A stretch of 64,000 bases of DNA from Planctomycetes bacterium B3_Pla (GTDB lineage: Bacteria > Planctomycetota > Phycisphaerae > Sedimentisphaerales > Anaerobacaceae): contig NJBM01000001.1 of assembly GCA_005223045.1 (NCBI GenBank), forward strand, positions 558,001 through 622,000, read 5' to 3'. How positions within the stretch are numbered: position 1 is the first letter of the stretch; every line of letters begins with the position of its first letter. Both the position numbers and the translations under genes were made by a program. The notes below the pieces were generated by a model. That model saw nothing but the letters and a program-made list of their open reading frames with translations, was not told where the DNA came from and searched no databases. Positions 33,334 to 41,360 of this stretch are shown here, one piece after another.

Positions 33334-34847
33334 AAGCCGACTCGACCACGACGATACTAAGAGCCTGCGGAATCGGCAAATCATTCCCCGGCGTTCAGGC
33401 GCTTGCCGGCGTTGACTTCGACCTGCGAGAAGGCGAAGTCCATGCGCTGGTGGGCGAGAACGGCGCGGGCAAAAGCACTCTGGCTCGCATCATAGCCGGC
33501 GTGGACAGGCCCGAAGCGGGTCGAATGGAGCTTTACGGCCGGCCCTACATCGCTGCGAACAGGGCTTACGCCGAGAAACAGGGCGTGCGGATGGTGATGC
33601 AGGAATTGCATCTGGTTGCTAATCTTACGGTTGCCGAGAACATCTTCATCGAGAAATTGCCTCATAAGCTCGGATTCGTTGACTACCACGAACTCAACCG
33701 GGCGGCGACGAAAATCATGGAACAGGTTGGACTCGGGAACGTGGATCCGGGCACGCCGGTGAGACTGCTGGGCATCGGGCAACAGCAGATGGTCGAGATA
33801 GCCGCGGGGCTGTCAAGGCGGTGCCGGATACTGGCGCTTGATGAGCCAACGGCGTCGCTGACCGAGACAGAGACGGAGCTTCTTTTTGCCCAAATAGAGA
33901 AACTCAAGGCCAATGGTGTAGGCATCATCTACATCTCGCATCGCATCGAAGAGGTCATCAGAATTGCCGACCGTGTGACAGTGCTCCGGGATGGAAAGGT
34001 CATATCAACCAAACCAACGAGCGAATTGAGCAGCAGTGCTATTGTCAGAATGATGGTGGGGCGCGACCTGGAACACGAGCAATTGCGTCATGCAGGCGAG
34101 GTAGGCGGCGCGGCACTTCGTGTCGAAGAGCTGACCCAGGGTGACAAAGTAAAGAACGTGAGCTTTGAAGTCTGCCGGGGTGAGATTCTCGGCGTCGCCG
34201 GGCTGATGGGTTCCGGTCGCACCGAGACGATGCGGGCGGTGTTCGGCGCAGACAGGGCCGATGCAGGCGAAATATATCTGTACGGACAGAGCGAACCGGC
34301 GAGGATCGGCTCGCCCCAAGACGCTGTGCGCAACGGCATTGCTTTTCTCACGGAGGATCGAAAGGAGCAGGGATTGCTGCTGAGCCTTCCTGTCCGCGCA
34401 AATATTTCGTTGATGCGATTGCGCGACACCAGCAGGTTCGGATGGATGGATGTATCCTGTGAACGCTCCGTTGCCGACAGATATGTTGACGCTATTTCCA
34501 TTCGCTGTTCGTCGATCGAGCAGACTGTCGCGGAGTTAAGCGGGGGCAACCAACAGAAGGTAGTGATCGCAAAATGGATATACAAGGATTGCGACGTTCT
34601 TATCTTCGACGAGCCGACCAAGGGCATCGACGTCGGGGCCAAGTTTGAGATATACAATATGCTTGGAGATCTGGCGGACAAGGGCAAGGCAGTCATTTTT
34701 GTCTCGTCGGATCTCAAAGAGCTGATGGCGGTGTGCGACCGCATAATGGTAATGTCGGCGGGTCTGGTTGCGGCGACCTTCGGCCGGGACGAATGGAGCC
34801 GGGAGAAGATTATGGCCGCGGCGCTAAGTGAATACGCAACCGCCTGA
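33330..34847 (+). CDS. rbsA: Ribose-type ABC transporter ATP-binding protein (duplicated ATPase)
   Basis: 505 residues from the ATG at 33330, which shares ATGA with the rbsB stop; the longer open frame to 33198 is not needed. Two ABC cassettes: the first with Walker A GENGAGKST, signature LGIGQQQMVEIAAGL and Walker B ILALDEPTASL; the second with the degenerate GLMGSGRTE loop, signature LSGGNQQKVVIAKW and VLIFDEPTKGIDVG. This is the usual arrangement for sugar importers of the RbsA/MglA type. A family A palindrome lies in the 182-base gap before the permease gene. Confidence 0.93.
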   Translation: MKADSTTTILRACGIGKSFPGVQALAGVDFDLREGEVHALVGENGAGKSTLARIIAGVDRPEAGRMELYGRPYIAANRAYAEKQGVRMVMQELHLVANLTVAENIFIEKLPHKLGFVDYHELNRAATKIMEQVGLGNVDPGTPVRLLGIGQQQMVEIAAGLSRRCRILALDEPTASLTETETELLFAQIEKLKANGVGIIYISHRIEEVIRIADRVTVLRDGKVISTKPTSELSSSAIVRMMVGRDLEHEQLRHAGEVGGAALRVEELTQGDKVKNVSFEVCRGEILGVAGLMGSGRTETMRAVFGADRADAGEIYLYGQSEPARIGSPQDAVRNGIAFLTEDRKEQGLLLSLPVRANISLMRLRDTSRFGWMDVSCERSVADRYVDAISIRCSSIEQTVAELSGGNQQKVVIAKWIYKDCDVLIFDEPTKGIDVGAKFEIYNMLGDLADKGKAVIFVSSDLKELMAVCDRIMVMSAGLVAATFGRDEWSREKIMAAALSEYATA

Positions 34848-34897
34848 GCCGCTAGTAGCCCGTTAATTATGAACGTATAAGCTGTTTTTCAACGATT

Positions 34898-34980
34898 GGG
34901 TGGCAGCCTCAAAGCCGAAGGCTTTGGGGATGGTCACTGCAGGACGAGCCATCCCCAAGCTACGCTTGAGGCTGCCACCC
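34898..34980. repeat. 83-bp palindromic repeat (family A) between rbsA and rbsC
   Basis: Perfect 14-bp terminal arms GGGTGGCAGCCTCA (34898-34911) and its complement (34967-34980), with inner GGGGATGG and CCATCCCC arms. It can form a large hairpin in the operon transcript. Confidence 0.85.
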
Positions 34981-35029
34981 TTCTGAAACTATCAAATCAA
35001 AGTTGACAAAGTATTTGGGCAGGAATCTT

Positions 35030-36001
35030 ATGGCAAGAGCGACAAAGAACAAAGTTTCCGGTCTGCCGACGTTCGTGACAGACTACCTGGGCATGGCGCT
35101 GGCGCTGGCAGTTTTGTTGGTCATATTTGGTTTTTCCGCCGGCAATTTCTTTACGCTCACGAACTTCAGGACGATTGCCAACCAGGTCTCGGACACGACC
35201 ATCGTGGCCGTTGGGATGACGTTCGTGCTGATAATCGCCGGGATAGATTTGTCTGTCGGATCGGTCATGGCGCTGGCGGGCGCCGTGCTCGGCACATTCA
35301 TGGTCAAGTTCGGTCTTCCGCTGCCGGTTGCTATCGCCGCCTGTCTGGCAGCGGGCATCGTCTGCGGCCTGGCCAACGGTCTTGTAGTTATAAGCTGGCG
35401 CCTTCCCCCCTTCATCGTTACCTTAGGGATGCTGGAGGTCGCACGAGGCGCCGCCCATCTCGTGACAAGCTCCGAGACAGTGTACATCGGCAGTTCGGTA
35501 GGAGTAATCGCCGGCAGAGGATTGCTGGTACCGTTTATTGCCGCGGTGGTGATCGTCATTCTCGGCCAGTTGGTGCTTTCGCGAACCGTATTTGGGCGGT
35601 ACATAGTCGCAGTCGGAACAAACGAGGAAGCCGTCCGGCTTTCCGGAATCGACCCTCGGCCGATCAAGCTCGGCGTGTTTGTCCTCTGCGGTTTCCTGAC
35701 ATCGATAGCGGCGGTGATAAGCACCGCAAGGATGGAGGCTGCCGACCCGAACGCCGGCGCCGGTCTGGAGCTTAGAGCCATCGCGGCAGTAGTCATCGGC
35801 GGCACAAGTCTCATGGGCGGCCGCGGGTCGGTGGTCAGCTCTTTCTTCGGCGTGCTGATTATAGCGGTCCTCGAAGCCGGCCTGAGCCAGATGGGAGTCG
35901 GGGACCCGACAAAGCGCGTAATCACGGGCTGCGTGATTATTGCCGCGGTTATCCTGGATCAGTATCGTCACCGAATCCGAAAACCGAGCAGGCAAGTGTA
36001 G
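35030..36001 (+). CDS. rbsC: Ribose-type ABC transporter permease
   Basis: About 323 residues from the ATG at 35030, with AGGAA 5 bases upstream; the TTG at 35003 is rejected. Eight to ten membrane segments. Family hallmarks are VGMTFVLIIAGIDLSVGSVMAL and IGGTSLMGGRGSVVSSFFGVL, plus GTNEEAVRLSGIDPRPIK, the loop that contacts the ATPase. It forms the inner-membrane channel for the sugar delivered by the binding protein. It is the last gene of the operon; a weak terminator follows at 36010. Confidence 0.92.
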   Translation: MARATKNKVSGLPTFVTDYLGMALALAVLLVIFGFSAGNFFTLTNFRTIANQVSDTTIVAVGMTFVLIIAGIDLSVGSVMALAGAVLGTFMVKFGLPLPVAIAACLAAGIVCGLANGLVVISWRLPPFIVTLGMLEVARGAAHLVTSSETVYIGSSVGVIAGRGLLVPFIAAVVIVILGQLVLSRTVFGRYIVAVGTNEEAVRLSGIDPRPIKLGVFVLCGFLTSIAAVISTARMEAADPNAGAGLELRAIAAVVIGGTSLMGGRGSVVSSFFGVLIIAVLEAGLSQMGVGDPTKRVITGCVIIAAVILDQYRHRIRKPSRQV

Positions 36002-36009
36002 GACTCTCG

Positions 36010-36044
36010 GCAAGGCTGGACCCTTGCAGCAGGCAATTTTTTTT
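36010..36044 (+). terminator. Possible terminator after rbsC
   Basis: GCAAGG (36010-36015) and CCTTGC (36022-36027) arms followed after nine bases by eight T. The stem-to-T spacing is longer than usual. Confidence 0.4.
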
Positions 36045-36138
36045 CGTGGTTGAAGCCGCCATATCCGGATTTTATCGCGGTTTAGCACTCGATTCTTGAT
36101 GTTTGGCGCCGCCCAACAAGCGTCCGATAATAATAAAT

Positions 36139-36167
36139 TTGACAGCGTCCGTGAAAAGCTGTATAAT
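36139..36167 (+). promoter_or_regulatory. Consensus sigma-70 promoter of the FHA gene
   Basis: TTGACA (36139-36144), 17-bp spacer, TATAAT (36162-36167): both hexamers are perfect. The leader to the start at 36203 is about 28 bases and carries AGGAGAA. Confidence 0.85.
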
Positions 36168-36202
36168 ATAGCGGTCAGAAACTCTATGTCAGGAGAACGA
36201 CG

Positions 36203-37087
36203 ATGCGCATAGTTGTGAAACAGAAAGACGGCAATACCAAGGAATTCAGTTTTACCGGGGGCCCGGTTTCGATAGGCAGAGGGGCTGACAGCCAGGTTTT
36301 TCTGCCCGACAAAGCGGTGTCGAGACGGCATGCGGTAATCCATGCAACAGACGACGGAAAATGGACGCTCGAGGACCTAGGCTCGTCGAACAAAACGTAC
36401 CTGAACGACAGAGCCGTTACCAAGGCCGAGATCAAGCACGGCGATTGTCTTCGCATAACCGATTTTGTTATCGACATAATTTGCGAAAAGACAGCCACCG
36501 AGGAGATGCCGTCTCATCCGGAAGATACGCTTCGTCTGGAGGCGGCGCTAACGACACCCAAGCACGAAACCGTAGTGAGAAGGCCCGATGCTCAGCACGC
36601 GCCGGCCATGAGACTGGCAGCCGGCAGACTGACTGATTTTTCAAAGGCAACCGAGATAATATTCGAAGCGGACAGTCTCGATAAGCTGTTGCTCACCCTG
36701 ATTGATATTAGTATGGAGCAGTTCAACGCATACCATGTCTGGTGTGCTTTGCGAACGCAGGCCGGCGGACCAATGACCTGTCACGCGGGAAAGAGACGAG
36801 ACGGCTCACCGGTCCAGCTCAACGAGCTGCTGCTAAGCGATAAGATCACTCAAGCGGTTGAAAAGGGACAGTTCGTTGTCCTGCCGCGCGTTTCGGCACA
36901 AATGGAAGCAAAGGAAAGAATCCGTTCGGCAATGATAGCATCTGTTATGCGTCCGACCGGTTGCTTCGGCGTGATGTACGTTGACAACGCCATGATTCAC
37001 GAGCACTACAGTCTCAGCGATCTGGACTACCTGATGCTCATCGCAATGCACTCCGCTGCGATACTAAAGAGGTTCGTAGATCAGTAG
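36203..37087 (+). CDS. FHA domain protein with GAF-like C-terminal domain
   Basis: 294 residues. The forkhead-associated domain (about 20-95) has VSIGRGADSQVFLPDKAVSRRHAVI and LEDLGSSNKTYLN, the phosphothreonine-binding signature (GSSNKT in place of the usual GSSNGT). Residues about 150-290 form a GAF-like domain (FEADSLDKLLLTLIDIS, SAMIASVMRPTGCFGVMYVD, LDYLMLIAMHSA). Such proteins act downstream of Ser/Thr kinases in the cytoplasm. No enzymatic output domain is fused, so it is likely an adaptor or sensor. A perfect promoter precedes it. It overlaps the convergent glycosidase-like gene by 24 bases. Confidence 0.88.
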   Translation: MRIVVKQKDGNTKEFSFTGGPVSIGRGADSQVFLPDKAVSRRHAVIHATDDGKWTLEDLGSSNKTYLNDRAVTKAEIKHGDCLRITDFVIDIICEKTATEEMPSHPEDTLRLEAALTTPKHETVVRRPDAQHAPAMRLAAGRLTDFSKATEIIFEADSLDKLLLTLIDISMEQFNAYHVWCALRTQAGGPMTCHAGKRRDGSPVQLNELLLSDKITQAVEKGQFVVLPRVSAQMEAKERIRSAMIASVMRPTGCFGVMYVDNAMIHEHYSLSDLDYLMLIAMHSAAILKRFVDQ

Positions 37088-38941
37088 TCCTCTCACATTC
37101 GGCGAAACGGTGTAGCCCATAGCTTCGACTTCTTTGCCGTCCGGCATGGGGAAAGGTCTGTCGCCGAAGTTGACCGTGATGGTGACGCCATTGGCGAACG
37201 TCGTTTGCTGGACGTCCCTGTCCGGCGTAAGGAAACGGTGACCGGTCATTTCAGCGTAACCGACCGCGCGGGCGACGGGGCATACATCCTTATAGCTCCG
37301 AGCAAAGCGGTCTTTGTTTTGCTTCCATACCCGGCGGTTGAACATGAACATCGGCGGCGTGCCGTACAGGATGTTGAAAAGATCGCGCTTTTTCCATATC
37401 GCGGGCAGTTTATTGTTGTAGTCGCCCCAATACCATTGCGCCACAACGCAGTCGTGGTAAACCAGTTCCCAGAGGGGCAGCCGGTATTTATGCCCCACCT
37501 GGAACCTTGCCACTCGCTCAGGCACTTCGTCCCAAATCCTGCCCATATCCCGGCCGGCATCGGGAATGCGATATGGCCCGAGACTTAACATGCCCTCGAA
37601 ATAATGAACGTAGGGAACAGCCGCATCGTGTCCGGTCTCGCAGCCGGTTACCAGATTCGCCTTCTCCGAGACAAAACGCAGAAGCTCCATCTTCCAGTGC
37701 CGACTCTCGCTGCGAGTCATCGGATGGTCCGGATGATAGCATTCGCGCCAGGGCGAGGCTGTCGTGGTGTCAATGAAGCGACTACGATAAGCATGTGTCT
37801 TCAATTCGGCGGGCACACGTTCCGCCGCGTACTTGGGCGCCTGCTTGTCGCACAAGACGGCACATGGATACATCTGCCCGTCCTTGCCTTTGACGCGCCA
37901 GCCCCGGCGCGGCTCGCCCTTTTCGTCGAGCATAATATCGGCCGGCCACGCCGCCTGCGTCCAGTCCGGATGCAAGCTGCGAAGTTTGTCCCTGACGATC
38001 TGCGGATCCATCAGGTCCTGGTAAATCTCGTAACGACTCGTCAGGACGCCGCCCATTTTGTTCATCGCTTCGACGACGCCGGGGGATTGGCGGCGGCTCC
38101 AGAGGATACGCTCGATACCGAGGGATTTGGCCTCCCGCACCAGCGGCAGCGCATCTCTGTCCCAGCACCAGATATTCACCGCGCCGATCAGCAAATCCAC
38201 GTTCGGGTTCTCCCGCCGTTTCTGTTCCAGCGTCTTGAGCTTACCGACCTGCTTTGCATATTGGCGGTATCGCTTGCACATCGCAACGTGCCCGCCTTTG
38301 TCGAAGAAGACGTATCGCAGCTTCCTGGTGTAGCCGAACTCTCCTTTCTGCCGTTCCCACTTCGGGGCGACGCAGAGCTTGCCGTCAATTCGATTGATAT
38401 GAATCACCGCATCGTCGGGCGTTTCGATGATAGCCATGTGCCCGGAATCGCCGTTCGTCACGCCCCAAAAGGCCATACATATTCCGTGACCGCCGTAGGC
38501 GATTAGCCACCTGGATTTGATGGTCTCGTCATCGACCGGATATGATATCCCCTCGTTCATTGGAATGACAAGGTAATCGCCGCTCTCGGAGACAAAAGGA
38601 TAGGGAAAGCCCAGCGAGCCTTTGAGCTTGCCCTCGGCGGACAATTCCAAGGTCAATTCGGGCTCGTCGCCGTCTAATCGAAGCGTTGTCTTACTGTCCA
38701 GCCCGTACCACTGGTGACGGCATGTCATCTCCAATCCCCCTTCGACGCTCTTGCAGTCGATGACTTTGAACTTGTCGGAAGGCTTCTGCCGCCATGTTTG
38801 CCCGGTGCGCTTGTCCGTAACTGAAAACGTAGCATCGGCGCTGTTAAGCGTGACTGAAATCTTCGAGTTGGCAATCGTGAGCTTCTGCTCTGCCGCCTGA
38901 CACACGCACACAAGCAATCCGACCAGCAGAATGGCGGCCAT
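37064..38941 (-). CDS. Secreted glycoside-hydrolase-like protein
   Basis: About 625 residues from the ATG at 38941, chosen because it begins a Sec signal peptide (MAAILLVGLLVCVCQAAEQ). The frame is open to 38995, but that extension encodes a palindromic repeat (GDHIWSPL). An N-terminal beta-sandwich (about 20-240; ISVTLNSADATFSVTDKRTGQTW) precedes a probable TIM barrel (about 260-520; DLLIGAVNIWCWDRDALPLV, RSRFIDTTTASPWRECYHPDHP) and a C-terminal beta domain. The arrangement resembles GH101/DUF5696-type proteins, so endo-acting glycosidase activity is inferred, not shown. It is the last gene of a minus-strand run of sugar-related genes. Confidence 0.65.
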   Translation of the reverse strand: MAAILLVGLLVCVCQAAEQKLTIANSKISVTLNSADATFSVTDKRTGQTWRQKPSDKFKVIDCKSVEGGLEMTCRHQWYGLDSKTTLRLDGDEPELTLELSAEGKLKGSLGFPYPFVSESGDYLVIPMNEGISYPVDDETIKSRWLIAYGGHGICMAFWGVTNGDSGHMAIIETPDDAVIHINRIDGKLCVAPKWERQKGEFGYTRKLRYVFFDKGGHVAMCKRYRQYAKQVGKLKTLEQKRRENPNVDLLIGAVNIWCWDRDALPLVREAKSLGIERILWSRRQSPGVVEAMNKMGGVLTSRYEIYQDLMDPQIVRDKLRSLHPDWTQAAWPADIMLDEKGEPRRGWRVKGKDGQMYPCAVLCDKQAPKYAAERVPAELKTHAYRSRFIDTTTASPWRECYHPDHPMTRSESRHWKMELLRFVSEKANLVTGCETGHDAAVPYVHYFEGMLSLGPYRIPDAGRDMGRIWDEVPERVARFQVGHKYRLPLWELVYHDCVVAQWYWGDYNNKLPAIWKKRDLFNILYGTPPMFMFNRRVWKQNKDRFARSYKDVCPVARAVGYAEMTGHRFLTPDRDVQQTTFANGVTITVNFGDRPFPMPDGKEVEAMGYTVSPNVRGLLIYEPL

Positions 38942-38946
38942 CTTTC

Positions 38947-38972
38947 GTAGGGGCGACCATATATGGTCGCCC
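38947..38972. repeat. GTAGGG-tagged 22-bp perfect palindrome
   Basis: GTAGGG at 38947-38952 overlaps a perfect 22-bp palindrome (38951-38972, arms GGGCGACCATA). It lies just before the start codon of the glycosidase-like gene. Confidence 0.75.
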
Positions 38973-39044
38973 TTATCCCGACAAATCCGGTTCATTGGGC
39001 TAATCCCTCTTCTATCAATTGGGCCGGATATTCCCGGCCTGGCG

Positions 39045-40046
39045 TTAGCGTTGAGGCTTTTTACCCTGTTTTGCTTTTGCGATCAGCTCCGGCACCGAAA
39101 CTTCTGCGCCGCCTCTTGCCTTTGACACATCGGCCGCCGACATGAAGGCAAAAATCTCAATCGTCTCTTCGGGCGGGACGGGGACTTTGCCCGTCTTGAA
39201 GAATTTGATGACGTCCGCGACCAATGGATCGTAGCCGCCGAACTTGCCGCCCTGAATTACGCCCTTGCTTCCATAGACGGTAAAGCCGTAGCTTTTCTTG
39301 CCCTCCTTCAAGCCTCGGAATGTGCCAACGCGTCCATCTTTCCAGAGACCCACGACGTGCTCGTAGTTGTCGGTCTGCACGCGCCGCACGCTCTTGCAGC
39401 CGGGCCCCATAACGGCAAATAGCATCTCGACACCGTGAACGCCGTACCAATACAGATCGGGATGATGCTCTTCGAGACTGCACGGACTATAGACGTCGCA
39501 ACCGAGAACTCGGCCTGCCGTGTTCTTTTTCTTCAATTCGACAATGCCGGGAGAATAGCGCAGCGACGAGCTTGACCAGCACGGCACATTGTTCTCTTTG
39601 GCGAGGCGGAATATTTCGATCACGTCCGCCAGATTACCGGCCATTGGTTTGTCGATAAACAGGGGCTTGCCGGCTTTGATCACAGGCCTTGCCTGCTTGA
39701 GGTGGGGCCTGCCGTCAACGCTCTCCAGCAGGACGCCATCGACCTTCCGGCAGAGTTCCTCGATTGAATCGACAATTTCCACGCCGTACTGATCGCGGAG
39801 CTGCTCGGTGTATTTGTCAACGCGATTGGCCGAGGAAGGTATATCAGGCGAGCCGCCGGGATATCCGGCGACAACCTTGCAGCCATACTTTTTTGCCGAG
39901 TTGTTGATGAGCTTGGTGAAGGCGATGACATGCGATGTGTCCAGGCCGATCATGCCGAGACGAAAGACTTTCTGCCGGGCCTGGACCTCGAAGGGCAGCA
40001 TTGCGACTACAGCCAATAGTGCTGTTAACAAAATGTTCCGATTCAT
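39045..40046 (-). CDS. Exported Gfo/Idh/MocA-family oxidoreductase
   Basis: About 333 residues from the ATG at 40046, which starts a Sec signal peptide (ILLTALLAVVAMLPFEVQA); the frame is open to 40088 within the upstream gene. A shortened Rossmann region (LGMIGLDTSHVIAFTKLINN) and DKP in LFIDKPMAGNLAD replace the usual GxGxxG and EKP. The C-terminal domain contains DLYWYGVHGVEMLFAVMG. NAD(P)-dependent oxidation of a sugar derivative is inferred. It follows the second oxidoreductase by 31 bases, in one operon. Confidence 0.82.
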   Translation of the reverse strand: MNRNILLTALLAVVAMLPFEVQARQKVFRLGMIGLDTSHVIAFTKLINNSAKKYGCKVVAGYPGGSPDIPSSANRVDKYTEQLRDQYGVEIVDSIEELCRKVDGVLLESVDGRPHLKQARPVIKAGKPLFIDKPMAGNLADVIEIFRLAKENNVPCWSSSSLRYSPGIVELKKKNTAGRVLGCDVYSPCSLEEHHPDLYWYGVHGVEMLFAVMGPGCKSVRRVQTDNYEHVVGLWKDGRVGTFRGLKEGKKSYGFTVYGSKGVIQGGKFGGYDPLVADVIKFFKTGKVPVPPEETIEIFAFMSAADVSKARGGAEVSVPELIAKAKQGKKPQR

Positions 40047-40077
40047 AGTGAGACCTCCATACTGAATAATGTTAGGT

Positions 40078-41316
40078 TTAACCTGCAACTTGCCGGGGCC
40101 GATTATACTGGGGAATCTTCATCAGTTCACCACTTTTCAGAGCGGAATTATGTGCGACGATACCCGGCGCCGTGTACGCGAGCGATTCATAAATATCTAT
40201 CGAAGGTCGGCGGTCGTGAACCAGGGCGTCGATGAATTCGTGCGTCAGGAACGTATGCGAGCCTTCATGCCCGCTGTTATGCCGCAGCGGCTCGGGCAGC
40301 ATGTCCGTCTTCCACCACTGAGCCTGCTCGTACCGCTCGAACTTCGGAGCCTTACGGACAAAACCGGCGTCGTCTTTTTCCGTTCGTTCCGCCGAGCGGA
40401 TAATCACGGGACCGAGCCCATTGGGATGGTGCGTATAGAAACTCATTTTATCGCCTATCCACTGCGCCCGCTCGCAGCCGCGATGGGCGCCTTTCCACCA
40501 GACATTCATGCGGAAGGCGTTGCCGCGATTGGTCCTGAACATCGCCGATTCGTTCCAGAAGGGATTGTTCCAGACGTTGTCCTTGCAGATAGGGTCGTCG
40601 TCGCCCCAGCCGTGACAGACCACCTCGGTCAGTCGCTCGCCGGTGACACCGATCAACTGGCTCGAACTGTGCGTCGGGTAGTGCATCGGCGCTAAGCCGT
40701 GCCGCCAGGTACGTTTGCCGTTGCGAAAGTAAAGCACCTCCAGGCCCGGGTGCTGATATTCGGCCTCGCTATAGTAGAGTGAGCCGAACTTGCCCTGCTC
40801 GTGGAACCTGCGGGCCGAAATGGTGGATTGCTGGTAATAGCCGGTCTCGGCCATCATATAAGTCATGCCGTACTTCCTGACTGTCTCCAGCAGCAACTCC
40901 GCCTGCTCTATCGTAGCCCACGCGGCAGGAACTGCCGAGATGACGTGCTTGCCGTTCTTCATTGCCTCGATTGTATGCTGCACGTGAAGCGGGCCGTCGG
41001 TAAATACAGCGACAGCGTCGATGTCTCTGTCGAGCACCAGCTCTTCGAGCGAGTTGTAGGCCTTCGAGCAATTGTACACTTTCATCAGCCGCTTGCGCCG
41101 GTCCTCGCGCAGGTCGCTGACCGCCTGAACCACACAATCCGGATGCTCATGCCACTGAAAAGAAGTTCCGAAACCTCCCCCGACAACACCGATGCGGACT
41201 TTCTTCGACGCGGCGTTAACCGCTATCGCACCCTGTGGAAGCGCCACTGCTCCGGCCACAGCGCAGCCGGTCTGCCTTAGGAAATCACGCCGGGAACGCA
41301 CCTTATTGTCTGCCAT
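40078..41316 (-). CDS. Exported Gfo/Idh/MocA-family protein (twin-arginine leader) lacking EKP
   Basis: About 412 residues from the ATG at 41316, with AAGGAG 8 bases upstream. Twin-arginine signal RSRRDFLRQTGCAVAGAVAL. The Rossmann motif is VRIGVVGGGFGTSFQW. Where the catalytic EKP is expected the protein reads HVISAVPAAWATIEQ, so the usual Lys is missing. The C-terminal region (PMHYPTHSSSQLIGVTGERL) is of the subfamily near GH109-like proteins, some of which use NAD for hydrolysis. The reaction is thus uncertain. It lies between the DUF1080 gene (44 bases upstream) and the third oxidoreductase. Confidence 0.82.
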   Translation of the reverse strand: MADNKVRSRRDFLRQTGCAVAGAVALPQGAIAVNAASKKVRIGVVGGGFGTSFQWHEHPDCVVQAVSDLREDRRKRLMKVYNCSKAYNSLEELVLDRDIDAVAVFTDGPLHVQHTIEAMKNGKHVISAVPAAWATIEQAELLLETVRKYGMTYMMAETGYYQQSTISARRFHEQGKFGSLYYSEAEYQHPGLEVLYFRNGKRTWRHGLAPMHYPTHSSSQLIGVTGERLTEVVCHGWGDDDPICKDNVWNNPFWNESAMFRTNRGNAFRMNVWWKGAHRGCERAQWIGDKMSFYTHHPNGLGPVIIRSAERTEKDDAGFVRKAPKFERYEQAQWWKTDMLPEPLRHNSGHEGSHTFLTHEFIDALVHDRRPSIDIYESLAYTAPGIVAHNSALKSGELMKIPQYNRPRQVAG

Positions 41317-41360
41317 ATACGCACACTCCTTCCTGCCACGCAATGTACGGCATAAAGAGG

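Noticed and set aside
35003-35033. TTGACA-N17-TCTTAT promoter-like sequence
   Set aside because: Its start site would fall after the rbsC start codon at 35030, so it cannot drive that gene.
37604-38506. Plus-strand frame of 300 codons opposite the glycosidase-like gene
   Set aside because: No motif, Arg/Ala/Pro-biased shadow translation; the minus strand has a signal peptide and recognisable domains.
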